The notes beneath the pieces are model-generated. The model worked only from the letters and a program-made list of their open reading frames with translations, ran no database searches and had not been told where the DNA came from. From assembly GCA_017308475.1 (NCBI GenBank), contig JAFKEU010000004.1:496001-560000 (forward strand): DNA of 64,000 nt. The letters are read 5' to 3'. Shown here piece by piece: positions 30,006 to 37,780 of the stretch. This DNA is from Alphaproteobacteria bacterium (GTDB taxonomy: Bacteria; Pseudomonadota; Alphaproteobacteria; Micropepsales; Micropepsaceae). The translations under genes were made by a program, and so were the position numbers. The number at the start of each line of letters is the position of its first letter. The stretch's first letter is position 1.

Positions 30006-30422
30006 CTAGCTGACCAGATCGCAGCGTGGCATCTGGTAGCCGTCGGCCACGCGGTGCGAGGTGAAGACAAAGCCGGTGCGCAAATAGCGATAGACCTGCG
30101 TGTGCCCGTCATGGCGCAGGATGCGGTACTGATCCCGGCGCGGCAGCTTCCGGCCGTTGACCGTGGCGATGTCGATCGTCTCCAGCCCGTCCTTCAGCGT
30201 CCAGCTGCCCGTCTCGAACTGGTCGCTGGCCTTGCCCTTGCGGCAGGTACGGAATTGAACCCGGAAAGCGCCATCCGCCAGCATCCGGGCCACCCACATC
30301 TCGCCCCGGTCATGCGGCTGGCCCTGGCCGAACCAGGTACCCACCGGCCAGGAATCGGGGAACGCGCCCGCCACGGGCGCGGCCAGCGCCAGCAGCACGA
30401 GGAAGGGCAGGTGCGGGGCCAT
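30006..30422 (-). CDS. Secreted protein of unknown function, paralogue A
   Basis: I do not recognise the family. The 138-residue protein has a signal peptide (PFLVLLALAAPVAGA) and a compact domain with GTWFGQGQPHDRGEMWVARMLADG, FRTCRKG, GSWTLKDG and the ending GYQMPRCDLVS. The next gene upstream encodes a clear paralogue with the same motifs in the same order; both keep two Cys, which may pair. The shape (GTWFG, a tested-substance-like beta sheet) suggests a small lipocalin-like or periplasmic binding fold, which is inference only. Confidence 0.75.
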   Translation of the reverse strand: MAPHLPFLVLLALAAPVAGAFPDSWPVGTWFGQGQPHDRGEMWVARMLADGAFRVQFRTCRKGKASDQFETGSWTLKDGLETIDIATVNGRKLPRRDQYRILRHDGHTQVYRYLRTGFVFTSHRVADGYQMPRCDLVS

Positions 30423-30844
30423 CAGCTGATCAGGTCGCAGGGCGGCATCTTGGCGCCGTCCTCAACCCGCTGGGGCGTGTAGGCGAAGCCCGACGGCAGG
30501 GCGATATATTTCTGCGAGCGATCACTGTGGGCCAGCATGCGGTAGACATCGGTGCGCGGGGCCGAAATGCCATCCACCGTCTCAATATGCAGAAGCAATC
30601 GGTCGCCCTCCAGCGTCCAGCGCCCCGTCTGCACCTGATCCAGCGGCCTGCCGCGCAGGCAGGCGCGGTATTCGCCCCGCCAGCTGCCGTCGGCGTGCAT
30701 GCGGTCGATATACATGGACAGGGCATCGTCGGGCTGGCCGCGGCCGAACCAGGTACCGGTCATGTAGGAATCCTGTGCGTGCGATGGCTGTCCAACGACC
30801 GGCGCCGCGGCCAGCAGGGCAACAAGAAGCAGCGCCGCCCGCAT
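30422..30844 (-). CDS. Secreted protein of unknown function, paralogue B
   Basis: A 140-residue exported protein with a signal peptide (ALLLVALLAAAPVVGQPSHA) and the same domain as its neighbour: GTWFGRGQPDDALSMYIDRMHADG, YRACLRG, GRWTLEGD, and the ending AKMPPCDLIS. The two genes abut or overlap by one base, so they arose by tandem duplication and are co-translated. A TPR protein lies just upstream in the same operon. Function unknown. Confidence 0.75.
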   Translation of the reverse strand: MRAALLLVALLAAAPVVGQPSHAQDSYMTGTWFGRGQPDDALSMYIDRMHADGSWRGEYRACLRGRPLDQVQTGRWTLEGDRLLLHIETVDGISAPRTDVYRMLAHSDRSQKYIALPSGFAYTPQRVEDGAKMPPCDLIS

Positions 30845-31471
30845 TCAGATGTCCTGGCCCTCGACCTCGCGGGCCAGCGCCCGGACGTGGCGCTCCACGC
30901 CGTCCATCTGCGGGTCCAGCGCCAGCGCGCGGCGGTAGAGCTTCAACGCGCCGGCCTTGTCGCCATAGTCTTCCAGCATGCCGGCCAGTTCGCCGAGGGC
31001 GTCGAACTGGCGCGGATTGAGCAATACCACCTTCTGCAGCGAGATCAGGGCGGCCGTGTCGTCACCCGAGGCGGTTTCAAGCGCGGCGCGGGCATGCCAG
31101 CCCTCGGCATAATTGGGGGCGATGCCGGTCACCGAACCCAGCAGCTTCTGGGCCATCTTCTTGTCGCCCGCGGCCTCGGCCACCTCGGCGCGGTTCATCA
31201 GAAGGTCCACCGACGCACTGCCCGAGGCCTTGAACATGGCCTGGAGCTTTTCCTCGATCGGCTTGGCCTCCTCGCGGCTTTCGGCCTTGGCCAGCCGGGC
31301 GAAAAGCTGTTCCTCGCTGACCACCTCACTGGGCTTTGGCGCCTTGGGGTCGAGATGGGGCACGGGTTTGGCCGGTGGAGCAGCCCACGCCGGGGCCGTC
31401 AGGCCCGCACCCGGCAAAAGTGGGCCACCGGCAAGAACTACGCAGAAAATCAGGGAGTACGGGGGGCGCAT
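30845..31471 (-). CDS. Exported TPR-repeat protein
   Basis: A 208-residue protein with an N-terminal signal peptide (SLIFCVVLAGGPLLPGAGLTAPAWA), a proline-rich linker, and about four tetratricopeptide-like helical hairpins, for example SVDLLMNRAEVAEAAGDKKMAQKLLGSV and FDALGELAGMLEDYGDKAGALKLYRRALALDP. TPR proteins mediate protein-protein contact. It begins the operon that also encodes the two paralogous secreted proteins, with no gap to the second. Confidence 0.82.
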   Translation of the reverse strand: MRPPYSLIFCVVLAGGPLLPGAGLTAPAWAAPPAKPVPHLDPKAPKPSEVVSEEQLFARLAKAESREEAKPIEEKLQAMFKASGSASVDLLMNRAEVAEAAGDKKMAQKLLGSVTGIAPNYAEGWHARAALETASGDDTAALISLQKVVLLNPRQFDALGELAGMLEDYGDKAGALKLYRRALALDPQMDGVERHVRALAREVEGQDI

Positions 31472-31564
31472 AACCCAACTCTAATGCGCTGCAGCAGGCT
31501 TTGCCAGATTGGAGGCTGCATGGGAACCTGCCGCTCGCTCAAGCTCGCGGCGGTCGTCGCTTTC

Positions 31565-31583
31565 GCAGGTCCACTGGACCTGC
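31565..31583 (-). terminator. Perfect hairpin directly after glcF
   Basis: GCAGGTCCA and TGGACCTGC form a nine-base-pair stem with a one-base loop that begins at the base after the glcF stop codon (minus strand). There is no T tract, so it is more likely an mRNA-end structure than a strong terminator. Confidence 0.5.
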
Positions 31584-32870
31584 TCACGCCCTGGGCTTCT
31601 CCCAGGGCGCCGCTCCTCCCCCCTCGGCCCAGTCCAGAAGTTCCGCGATATGCAGGATGGGCGGCAACTCGCTCCCCACTTCGGCGCGGGAAGCCGCCGC
31701 CAGGTGCTGAAGGCAGCCGATATTGCCCGACGCCAAGACCTCGGGGTTTGCCGCCATGATGTGCCCGAGCTTGCGGCGGCGCAGGCGCCCCGACAATTCC
31801 GGCTGCAGGATGGAATAGGTACCTGCCGAGCCGCAGCACAGATGGCTTTCCTGGAAGGGCAGCACCATGAAGCCGGCGGCCTCGAGCAGCTTTTCGCTGA
31901 GCCCGTTCAGCTTCAGGCTGTTCTGCAGCGAACAGGCCGGGTGATAGGCCACACGCAGGGCTTTTGGCGGGGTGGCCACCATGGGAGTGCAAAGATCCAG
32001 GAAATCGCGGGCGGCGGCGGCGAATTTGCGGGCACGCGGTTCCCAGACCGGATCGCCGGCGAATTGCTGGGCGATGTCCTTCAACTGGGCGCTGCAGCCG
32101 GTGGCGGTGATCAGGACGCCGTCAAAGGTTGCGCGCTCGAAGGCTTCGATAGCTTTCCTGGCCCATGCGCGGCTGTCTTCTTCACGGCCCATATGGTGTG
32201 GCAGCGCCCCGCAGCAGCCCGCGCCTTCCAGCGTGACCAGTTCGATGCCGCGCCGCGCCAGTACCCGGCCCACCGCCGCGTCGATCTGCGGCGCCAGCGC
32301 GCCCTGCACGCAGCCGGGCATGATGGCGATGCGCTGGACGACCATGGCAGGTCGGGGAAAATGCATCGGCTCGGGGCCCGAGGGCCGCGCGATCAGGCCC
32401 ATTTTCGCCATCGCGCCCAGCCGGCCCGGCATCAAGCGCGCGAGCGGCGCACCGAGGCGGGCCAACAGCAGGCCGATACGCACCAAGGCAGGGCGCGTCA
32501 TTACCTTTGCGATCGTCCAGCGCAGCAGCCGGTCGGAGAACGGGCGGCGATAATGTTCGTGGATATGGATACGTGCCTGGTCCACCAGCCGCTGGTAATT
32601 CACGCTGGAAGGACAGGCGGTCTTGCAGTTGAGGCAGGAGAGGCAGCGGTCGATGTGATAGACCTGCTCGTCCGTTGGCGCGCCGCCCTTCTCCAGCATG
32701 TCCTTCATCAGGATAATGCGGCCGCGCGGGGAATCGCGCTCGTCGCCCAGTTCGACATAGGTCGGACAGGTGGCGGTGCAGAAGCCGCAATGCACGCAGG
32801 AGCGCACCGCCTGGGCGGCGGGCCCCATCTGCGGATCGGCGATCTGTTCGGGGGTGAAATTGTAACGCAT
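31584..32870 (-). CDS. glcF: Glycolate oxidase iron-sulfur subunit
   Basis: GlcF carries electrons from GlcD/GlcE to the respiratory chain through two 4Fe-4S clusters. The 428-residue protein has CVHCGFCTATCPTY and CLSCLNCKTACPSSV cluster motifs near residue 30 and 80, followed by two CCG domains, for example EGAGCCGALPHHMG and HLCCGSAG. I use the ATG at 32870; the frame extends to a TTG at 32903 inside glcE but the extra 11 residues are not conserved. It ends the glcD-glcE-glcF operon. Confidence 0.95.
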   Translation of the reverse strand: MRYNFTPEQIADPQMGPAAQAVRSCVHCGFCTATCPTYVELGDERDSPRGRIILMKDMLEKGGAPTDEQVYHIDRCLSCLNCKTACPSSVNYQRLVDQARIHIHEHYRRPFSDRLLRWTIAKVMTRPALVRIGLLLARLGAPLARLMPGRLGAMAKMGLIARPSGPEPMHFPRPAMVVQRIAIMPGCVQGALAPQIDAAVGRVLARRGIELVTLEGAGCCGALPHHMGREEDSRAWARKAIEAFERATFDGVLITATGCSAQLKDIAQQFAGDPVWEPRARKFAAAARDFLDLCTPMVATPPKALRVAYHPACSLQNSLKLNGLSEKLLEAAGFMVLPFQESHLCCGSAGTYSILQPELSGRLRRRKLGHIMAANPEVLASGNIGCLQHLAAASRAEVGSELPPILHIAELLDWAEGGGAAPWEKPRA

Positions 32871-32899
32871 CACTTGTTTCCCATCACAGGCGCCTCGAT

Positions 32900-34057
32900 T
32901 CAAAACCGGTTGGGATTGAAGAGGGACAGGGGATCGAAGGCCGCCTTCACCCGGCGCGTCAGGTCGGCCAGCACCGGCGGCTGCGGCGCAAAGAGACCCA
33001 GGCTGGCGCGCTGCCGCGGTGCGGCGCGCAGCAGCATGGCCTGGCCCTTTGCCGCGGCGGCGATGGAGCGGATGCGCGCGGCGTCGGCGGGCGGCGCGGC
33101 CAGCCAGATCGCTCCGCCCGCCCAGTCGCCCAGCCAGCGCGGCGCATTCAGGTCATTGGCCACGCGCGGCGCATCGGCGGGTGCGACCTGCAGCCGCCAG
33201 ATGTCGCCTTCGATATCTGCGAACAGCGCGCCACTGCCGATGCGCGCGAACAGGTCGATCCCGTCCTCGACGCGCGCAGCATGGGCGTGGCCGAGGAGGC
33301 CATGCGCCATTGTCACTTTTTCTTCCAGCGGCTGGGGCGCGCCTTCCAGGCGGATCAGCGCCGCGCCCTGGCCGATGTCCGGCAGCCAGCCCGCGGGCAG
33401 ATAGGCCAGGCCCGCCGGTTCCAGCGCGCTGTGGGCGATGCTGCGCAAGGCCGCCAGGCCATTGGCGGCGTCTATGTCCTTCAGGCACAGCGTCACCGAA
33501 TGGGTGGGGCGCGGATAGACGCGGAAGGTCACTTCGGTCAGCACCGCCAGCGTACCGAAGGCGCCGCACATCAGCTTGGGCAAGTCGAAGCCGGTGACGT
33601 TCTTGACCACCCGGCTGCCGCCGCGGAAGACTTCGCCCAGGCCGTTGACGGCATGAAAGCCCAAAAGCGAGTCGCGCGCCGAACCATGACGCAGACGCCC
33701 CGAACCCGAGGCATCGGCGGATAGCGCGCCGCCCAGCGTGGCGACGCCATTGGAGCCCAGAAGCCGTGACCAGTCGGCGGGATCGAAACCCAGCCGCTGG
33801 TTCCTCGCCGCCAACGTCCCGACGATCTCGGCCAGCGGGGTGGCGGGGCCGGCGGTGACGATCAGTTCTTCGGGCTCATATTTGCGGATGCCGGAAAGGC
33901 CCGAGACGTCGAGCTGTGCCAGTGCTTGCCCATTTTCGTTCAACATGGGCCGGCCGACGCTGCGGCGGGTTCCGCCTGCGACGATCTCGACCGGTGTCCG
34001 GTCCGCGCGGGCGGCGCGAACGGCTTCGATCACCTGCGCTTCGCAGTCGGCCCGCAT
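32900..34057 (-). CDS. glcE: Glycolate oxidase FAD-binding subunit
   Basis: A 385-residue FAD-linked subunit of glycolate oxidase, shorter than GlcD, with FAD-binding domain motifs IVAGGTRRSVG, RLGFDPADWSRLLGSNGVATLGGALSADASGSGRLRHGSARDSLLGF, and VKNVTGFDLPKLMCGAFGTLAVLTEVTFRV. The ATG chosen starts immediately after the glcD stop; an upstream ATG inside glcD would add 14 residues. Works with GlcD and GlcF on glycolate from phosphoglycolate salvage. Confidence 0.93.
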   Translation of the reverse strand: MRADCEAQVIEAVRAARADRTPVEIVAGGTRRSVGRPMLNENGQALAQLDVSGLSGIRKYEPEELIVTAGPATPLAEIVGTLAARNQRLGFDPADWSRLLGSNGVATLGGALSADASGSGRLRHGSARDSLLGFHAVNGLGEVFRGGSRVVKNVTGFDLPKLMCGAFGTLAVLTEVTFRVYPRPTHSVTLCLKDIDAANGLAALRSIAHSALEPAGLAYLPAGWLPDIGQGAALIRLEGAPQPLEEKVTMAHGLLGHAHAARVEDGIDLFARIGSGALFADIEGDIWRLQVAPADAPRVANDLNAPRWLGDWAGGAIWLAAPPADAARIRSIAAAAKGQAMLLRAAPRQRASLGLFAPQPPVLADLTRRVKAAFDPLSLFNPNRF

Positions 34058-34058
34058 G

Positions 34059-35540
34059 TCAGTAACGCGGCAGATGGGGATGGGGCAGCTTGCCGCCATG
34101 GGCGTGGATATGGCCCTGCTCGATGCACACCGACAGGGTGGGAAACACCTTGCCGGGATTGAACAGGCCGCCGGAATCGAAGGCGCATTTGACGCGGTGC
34201 TGCTGTTCCAGGTCCGCTTCGCTGAACATGTCGGTCATCAGGTCGCGCTTTTCAATGCCCACGCCGTGTTCGCCGGTCAGGACGCCGCCGACTTTGACGC
34301 ACAGGCGCAGGATGTCGGCGCCGAAGGCTTCGGCGCGCTCGAACTCGCCTTCCTTCATCACGTCGAACAGGATCAGAGGGTGCAGGTTGCCGTCGCCGGC
34401 ATGAAAGACATTGCAAAAGCCCAGGCCGTATTTTTCGGACAGTCCGGCCATCTCCTCCAGCACCTGCGGCAGGGCGTGGCGGGGGATGGTGCCGTCCATG
34501 CAGATCATGTCGGGGGCGATGCGGCCCATGGCGGCGAAGGCGGCCTTGCGGCCCGACCAGATGCGGGCGCGCTGTTTCTCGTCGGTGGCTTCCACCGTCC
34601 GTCCGCCGCAGTCGGCGACGATCTGGATGACGCGGCCCATGTTGTGGCTGACATCGGCTTCCACGCCGTCGACATCGATGATCAGGATGGCTTCGGCCCC
34701 GGCCGGATAGCCGGGTTGGTTGAACGCCTCGATCGCTTCGGCGGCGGGCCTGTCCATGAATTCCATCGCGGCGGGCACCACGCCGCCGGCGATGATCTGG
34801 GCAACGCAGCGGCCGGCCGCGGGCACCGTGTCGAACGAGGCCATCAGCGTGCGGGTGACGGGCGCCTTGCGCAGGATCTTCACGATCACCTCCACCACCA
34901 CGCCGAGCAGCCCTTCGGAGCCGGTGACCAGGCCCAGCAGGTCCAGGCCGCCCTGGGCACCCGACTTGCCGCCCAAGGTGACGGTCTCGCCGCCCGGCAG
35001 CACCATCGTGACGCCAAGCAGGTTATTGGTGGTCAGGCCATATTTCAGGCAGTGCAGGCCGCCGGAATTTTCCGCCACATTGCCGCCGATGGTGCAGGCG
35101 ATCTGGCTGGACGGATCGGGCGCGTAATAGAAGCCCTGGGCCTCGACCGCGCGTGTGATGTTCATGTTGGTGACGCCGGGCTCGACCACCACGCAGCCAT
35201 TCTCGTAGTCGATCTCGAGAATGCGCTTCATGCGGCCCATGCCGATCAGGATGCCGTCCTCGCGCGGCAGCGCACCGCCCGACAGGCTGGTCCCCGCACC
35301 GCGCGGCACGATGGGAATGCCTTCGGCTTCGGCATATTTCAGGATCGCGCCGACCTCGTCGCGCGTCGAGGGCAGCACGCATACCAGGGGCATCTGGTGA
35401 TAGGCCGAAAGGGCATCGGCGTCGAAAGTGGCAAGGCCGGACGGGTCGGCGACCACCCCGTCGGGAACAATGGCTTTCAGGGCCGCGACGATGGCGTCAC
35501 GGCGGGCCAGGATGGAGCGGTCGGTCGGCGGAAGAAGCAT
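34059..35540 (-). CDS. glcD: Glycolate oxidase subunit GlcD (FAD-linked)
   Basis: The 493-residue catalytic FAD subunit that oxidises glycolate to glyoxylate. The FAD-binding part has VLPSTRDEVGAILKYAEAEGIPIVPRGAGTSLSGGALP (the P-loop-like GAGTSLSGG), and the C-terminal FAD-oxidase domain has CNVFHAGDGNLHPLILFD and GGVLTGEHGVGIEKRDLM. D-lactate dehydrogenases share this layout, but the adjacent glcE and glcF make glycolate oxidase the better call. First gene of the operon. Confidence 0.95.
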   Translation of the reverse strand: MLLPPTDRSILARRDAIVAALKAIVPDGVVADPSGLATFDADALSAYHQMPLVCVLPSTRDEVGAILKYAEAEGIPIVPRGAGTSLSGGALPREDGILIGMGRMKRILEIDYENGCVVVEPGVTNMNITRAVEAQGFYYAPDPSSQIACTIGGNVAENSGGLHCLKYGLTTNNLLGVTMVLPGGETVTLGGKSGAQGGLDLLGLVTGSEGLLGVVVEVIVKILRKAPVTRTLMASFDTVPAAGRCVAQIIAGGVVPAAMEFMDRPAAEAIEAFNQPGYPAGAEAILIIDVDGVEADVSHNMGRVIQIVADCGGRTVEATDEKQRARIWSGRKAAFAAMGRIAPDMICMDGTIPRHALPQVLEEMAGLSEKYGLGFCNVFHAGDGNLHPLILFDVMKEGEFERAEAFGADILRLCVKVGGVLTGEHGVGIEKRDLMTDMFSEADLEQQHRVKCAFDSGGLFNPGKVFPTLSVCIEQGHIHAHGGKLPHPHLPRY

Positions 35541-35630
35541 CGGCGCCTGTATACAACAGGGCGTGAAGGGGACCAGAGGGTCGTGACGATCCTAGACGGA
35601 AAAGCGTGCAGCGCCTTTCCTGAAACGGCC

Positions 35631-35756
35631 TCAGCCCTGGCGGGCCTTGAAGCGCGGGTTCTTCTTGTTGATGACGTAAACACGGCCCTTGCGGCGGATC
35701 ACGCGGCAATCCTTGTCACGCTTCTTGAGCGAACGGAGGGAGTTGCGAACTTTCAT
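35631..35756 (-). CDS. rpmJ: 50S ribosomal protein L36
   Basis: A 41-residue protein beginning [14 protein letters not shown] and ending NPRFKARQG, the alphaproteobacterial form of bL36. Only one Cys of the zinc ribbon remains (C18), so zinc binding is unlikely. It is a stand-alone gene upstream of glcD, with its own promoter. Confidence 0.95.
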   Translation of the reverse strand: MKVRNSLRSLKKRDKDCRVIRRKGRVYVINKKNPRFKARQG

Positions 35757-35816
35757 GACACGCGCCTTTGGTGGGCCTTCCAGCGGATCTGGCGGCCTTG
35801 GTTTTGGAAGGCGCGG

Positions 35817-35845
35817 AAACTATGCGGGGCGCCCCTTGCTGTCAA
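35817..35845 (-). promoter_or_regulatory. Promoter of rpmJ
   Basis: A perfect minus-strand TTGACA box is separated by 17 bases from TAGTTT, about 60 bases upstream of the rpmJ start codon. Confidence 0.7.
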
Positions 35846-35914
35846 CCGGCCAAGTCCCCGAAAAAATGGCCTATTTCCGGCAAAATCACACAATTTGCGT
35901 GTTAGGTAGAGACG

Positions 35915-37216
35915 ATGAAGCTCCCCTTTCGCTCCTGGCCGCCGGTGACAAGGCTGGCGGCGCTGTCAGGCTGCCTGATGGCGGTGGCCTGCGCGGTCGC
36001 GCCCAGGCCCACGCCGCCGGCGCCCCGGCTTGAGGCGCCCAGGGCCGTCATTCCCATAGCTCCGCCCCAGTTCGACAGCGGCGACAGCAAGTTCGACGCC
36101 TTCCTGATGGCGGCGCGGACCCAAGCCCTGGCCCAGGGCATCACGCCCGAGACCTTCGACCGCGCCACCGCCGGCCTGAAGCCCATACCAGAGATCCTGA
36201 ACATGAATGCCAACCAGCCGGAATTCTCGCGGCCGGTGTGGCGCTATCTGGATTCAGCAGTGTCGGCGCGGCGCATCGGCCGCGGCCAGGCGATGCTGGA
36301 GCGTTATGGCGAGGTGCTGGACCGGATCGAGGCGCAAAGCGGGGTGGCGAAAGAGATACTGGTCGCGATCTGGGGCATGGAGACCGATTACGGCGCGACG
36401 GAGGGCAGCTTTCCCCTGTTCGCGGCGCTGGCAACCCTGGCCTATGAGGGCCCGCGCGCCGATTACGCCCGGCCGGAATTCTTCGCCGCGCTGAAAATCT
36501 ATCAGCAGCAGAATTATGCCCTGGGCGAGATGACCGGAAGCTGGGCGGGCGCTTTCGGCCAGACCCAGTTCACGCCCACCACATTCCTGAAATTCGCCGC
36601 CGATGGCGACGGCGACGGCAGGATCGATTTGTGGCAGAGCCCCGCCGATGCACTGGCCTCGGCGGCGCGGCTGCTGACCGAGCGCGGCTGGAAGACGGGC
36701 GCGCCCTGGGGTTATGAGGTGCGGCTGCCCAGGCACTTTGCCTATGAGCTGGCCGATGCCGAGACCAGCAAGCCGGTTTCGGCCTGGCGCAGGCTGGGGG
36801 TGAAGACCGCGGCGGGACACAGGCTGCCGCCGTCCGACGAAGAAGCGGCGATCTATCTGCCGGCGGGCGCGCGGGGACCGGCCTTTTTCCTGTTTCCCAA
36901 TTTCCGCGTGATCCTGAAATACAACAACGCCGCCAGCTATGCGCTGGCTGTGGGCCTTCTGGCCGACCGGATGGCCGGCGCCGGGCCGGTGAAGCATGAC
37001 TGGCCACTGGGCGAGCGTCCGCTGTCGCGCGACGAACGCATCAGCTTCCAGCAGGACCTGGCGAAGCTGGGCTTCGATCCCGGTCCCGCCGACGGCATAC
37101 TGGGCCGGGGCACGCGCGCGGCGCTGCGCCGGTACCAGAAGGCGCATGGCCTGCCCGCGGACGGATTTCCCACCGCCGAGCTGCTGGCGGCGCTGGACCG
37201 CGCGGCGGCGAACTAG
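35915..37216 (+). CDS. Lytic murein transglycosylase, MltB family
   Basis: A 433-residue peptidoglycan lytic transglycosylase. The N-terminus has a lipobox-like SGC in LAALSGCLMA, so it may be a lipoprotein. The SLT domain carries ILVAIWGMETDYGATEGSFP with the catalytic Glu, YALGEMTGSWAGAFGQTQFTPTTFL, and DGDGDGRIDLWQSPADALASAA. A C-terminal peptidoglycan-binding domain (PADGILGRGTRAALRRYQKAHGLPADGFP) is present at about residues 370-430. Acts on the murein sacculus in cell-wall turnover. Confidence 0.93.
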   Translation: MKLPFRSWPPVTRLAALSGCLMAVACAVAPRPTPPAPRLEAPRAVIPIAPPQFDSGDSKFDAFLMAARTQALAQGITPETFDRATAGLKPIPEILNMNANQPEFSRPVWRYLDSAVSARRIGRGQAMLERYGEVLDRIEAQSGVAKEILVAIWGMETDYGATEGSFPLFAALATLAYEGPRADYARPEFFAALKIYQQQNYALGEMTGSWAGAFGQTQFTPTTFLKFAADGDGDGRIDLWQSPADALASAARLLTERGWKTGAPWGYEVRLPRHFAYELADAETSKPVSAWRRLGVKTAAGHRLPPSDEEAAIYLPAGARGPAFFLFPNFRVILKYNNAASYALAVGLLADRMAGAGPVKHDWPLGERPLSRDERISFQQDLAKLGFDPGPADGILGRGTRAALRRYQKAHGLPADGFPTAELLAALDRAAAN

Positions 37217-37290
37217 GCGCGGGCGCCGTCAGCAGCCCCCATGCCGGCATGGCCGGACATGAGGACTGCGTTGGCCGACGGCACCGCTTT

Positions 37291-37566
37291 CTATTTGGTG
37301 GCGGTATTGAGGGCAGTGGACGACTTCATGCGCAGGTCGGCCTCGATTGCGTAATTGCGCATGGCTGCGCTGCTGATGCGGCGCACGCAGGTGCTGGTGA
37401 TGACGCCATAGTGCGAAGCGGGAAAGCTGTCGCTGGCTTCCGCCGCACAGGATTTGACGGCGGCGGCGTGGACCCTGGCGGCCAGGCTGTCATCGGCCCG
37501 GGCGCCGGCGGCGCCCAGCGCGGTTGAGAAAGAGAGGATTGCTGCAATGGCGAAGGTGCGGGACAT
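37291..37566 (-). CDS. Small secreted protein, UrcA-like
   Basis: A 91-residue exported protein with a signal peptide (FAIAAILSFSTALGAAGARA) and a conserved two-Cys pattern, with RVHAAAVKSCAAEA and TSTCVRRISSAAMRNY, similar to UrcA-family proteins of unknown function. I use the ATG before SRTFAIAA, since GGAG precedes it by six bases; an earlier ATG four codons upstream exists. Two inverted repeats lie in its upstream region. Confidence 0.7.
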   Translation of the reverse strand: MSRTFAIAAILSFSTALGAAGARADDSLAARVHAAAVKSCAAEASDSFPASHYGVITSTCVRRISSAAMRNYAIEADLRMKSSTALNTATK

Positions 37567-37729
37567 GATGATCTCCATTTCCGAAGGTGACCATCCTGGG
37601 TGAGCCGCCCTGACTCTGAACACCGTTGATTTCGAACTGCCACAAAAACAATAAGATTCAACGGCCTTGATGAGAACGAGACTGGGCGCGATCAGCCCGG
37701 CAGGCAAGTCCAAAGGGCGGGCAATGCGC

Positions 37730-37750
37730 TTATGTCGCAGTGCAACATAA
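37730..37750. promoter_or_regulatory. Inverted repeat, candidate operator of the UrcA-like gene
   Basis: A 21-base dyad with arms TTATGT and ACATAA and inner GCA/TGC, one mismatch pair. It lies about 165 bases upstream of the small secreted gene start, between it and pbpC. Confidence 0.45.
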
Positions 37751-37766
37751 TGTGCTGCTATGCACA
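37751..37766. promoter_or_regulatory. Second inverted repeat adjacent to the first
   Basis: TGTGC and GCACA arms around six bases, immediately beside the first dyad. Two palindromes in tandem suggest a binding site for a dimeric regulator. Confidence 0.35.
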
Positions 37767-37780
37767 AAAATGAGTCAGCG

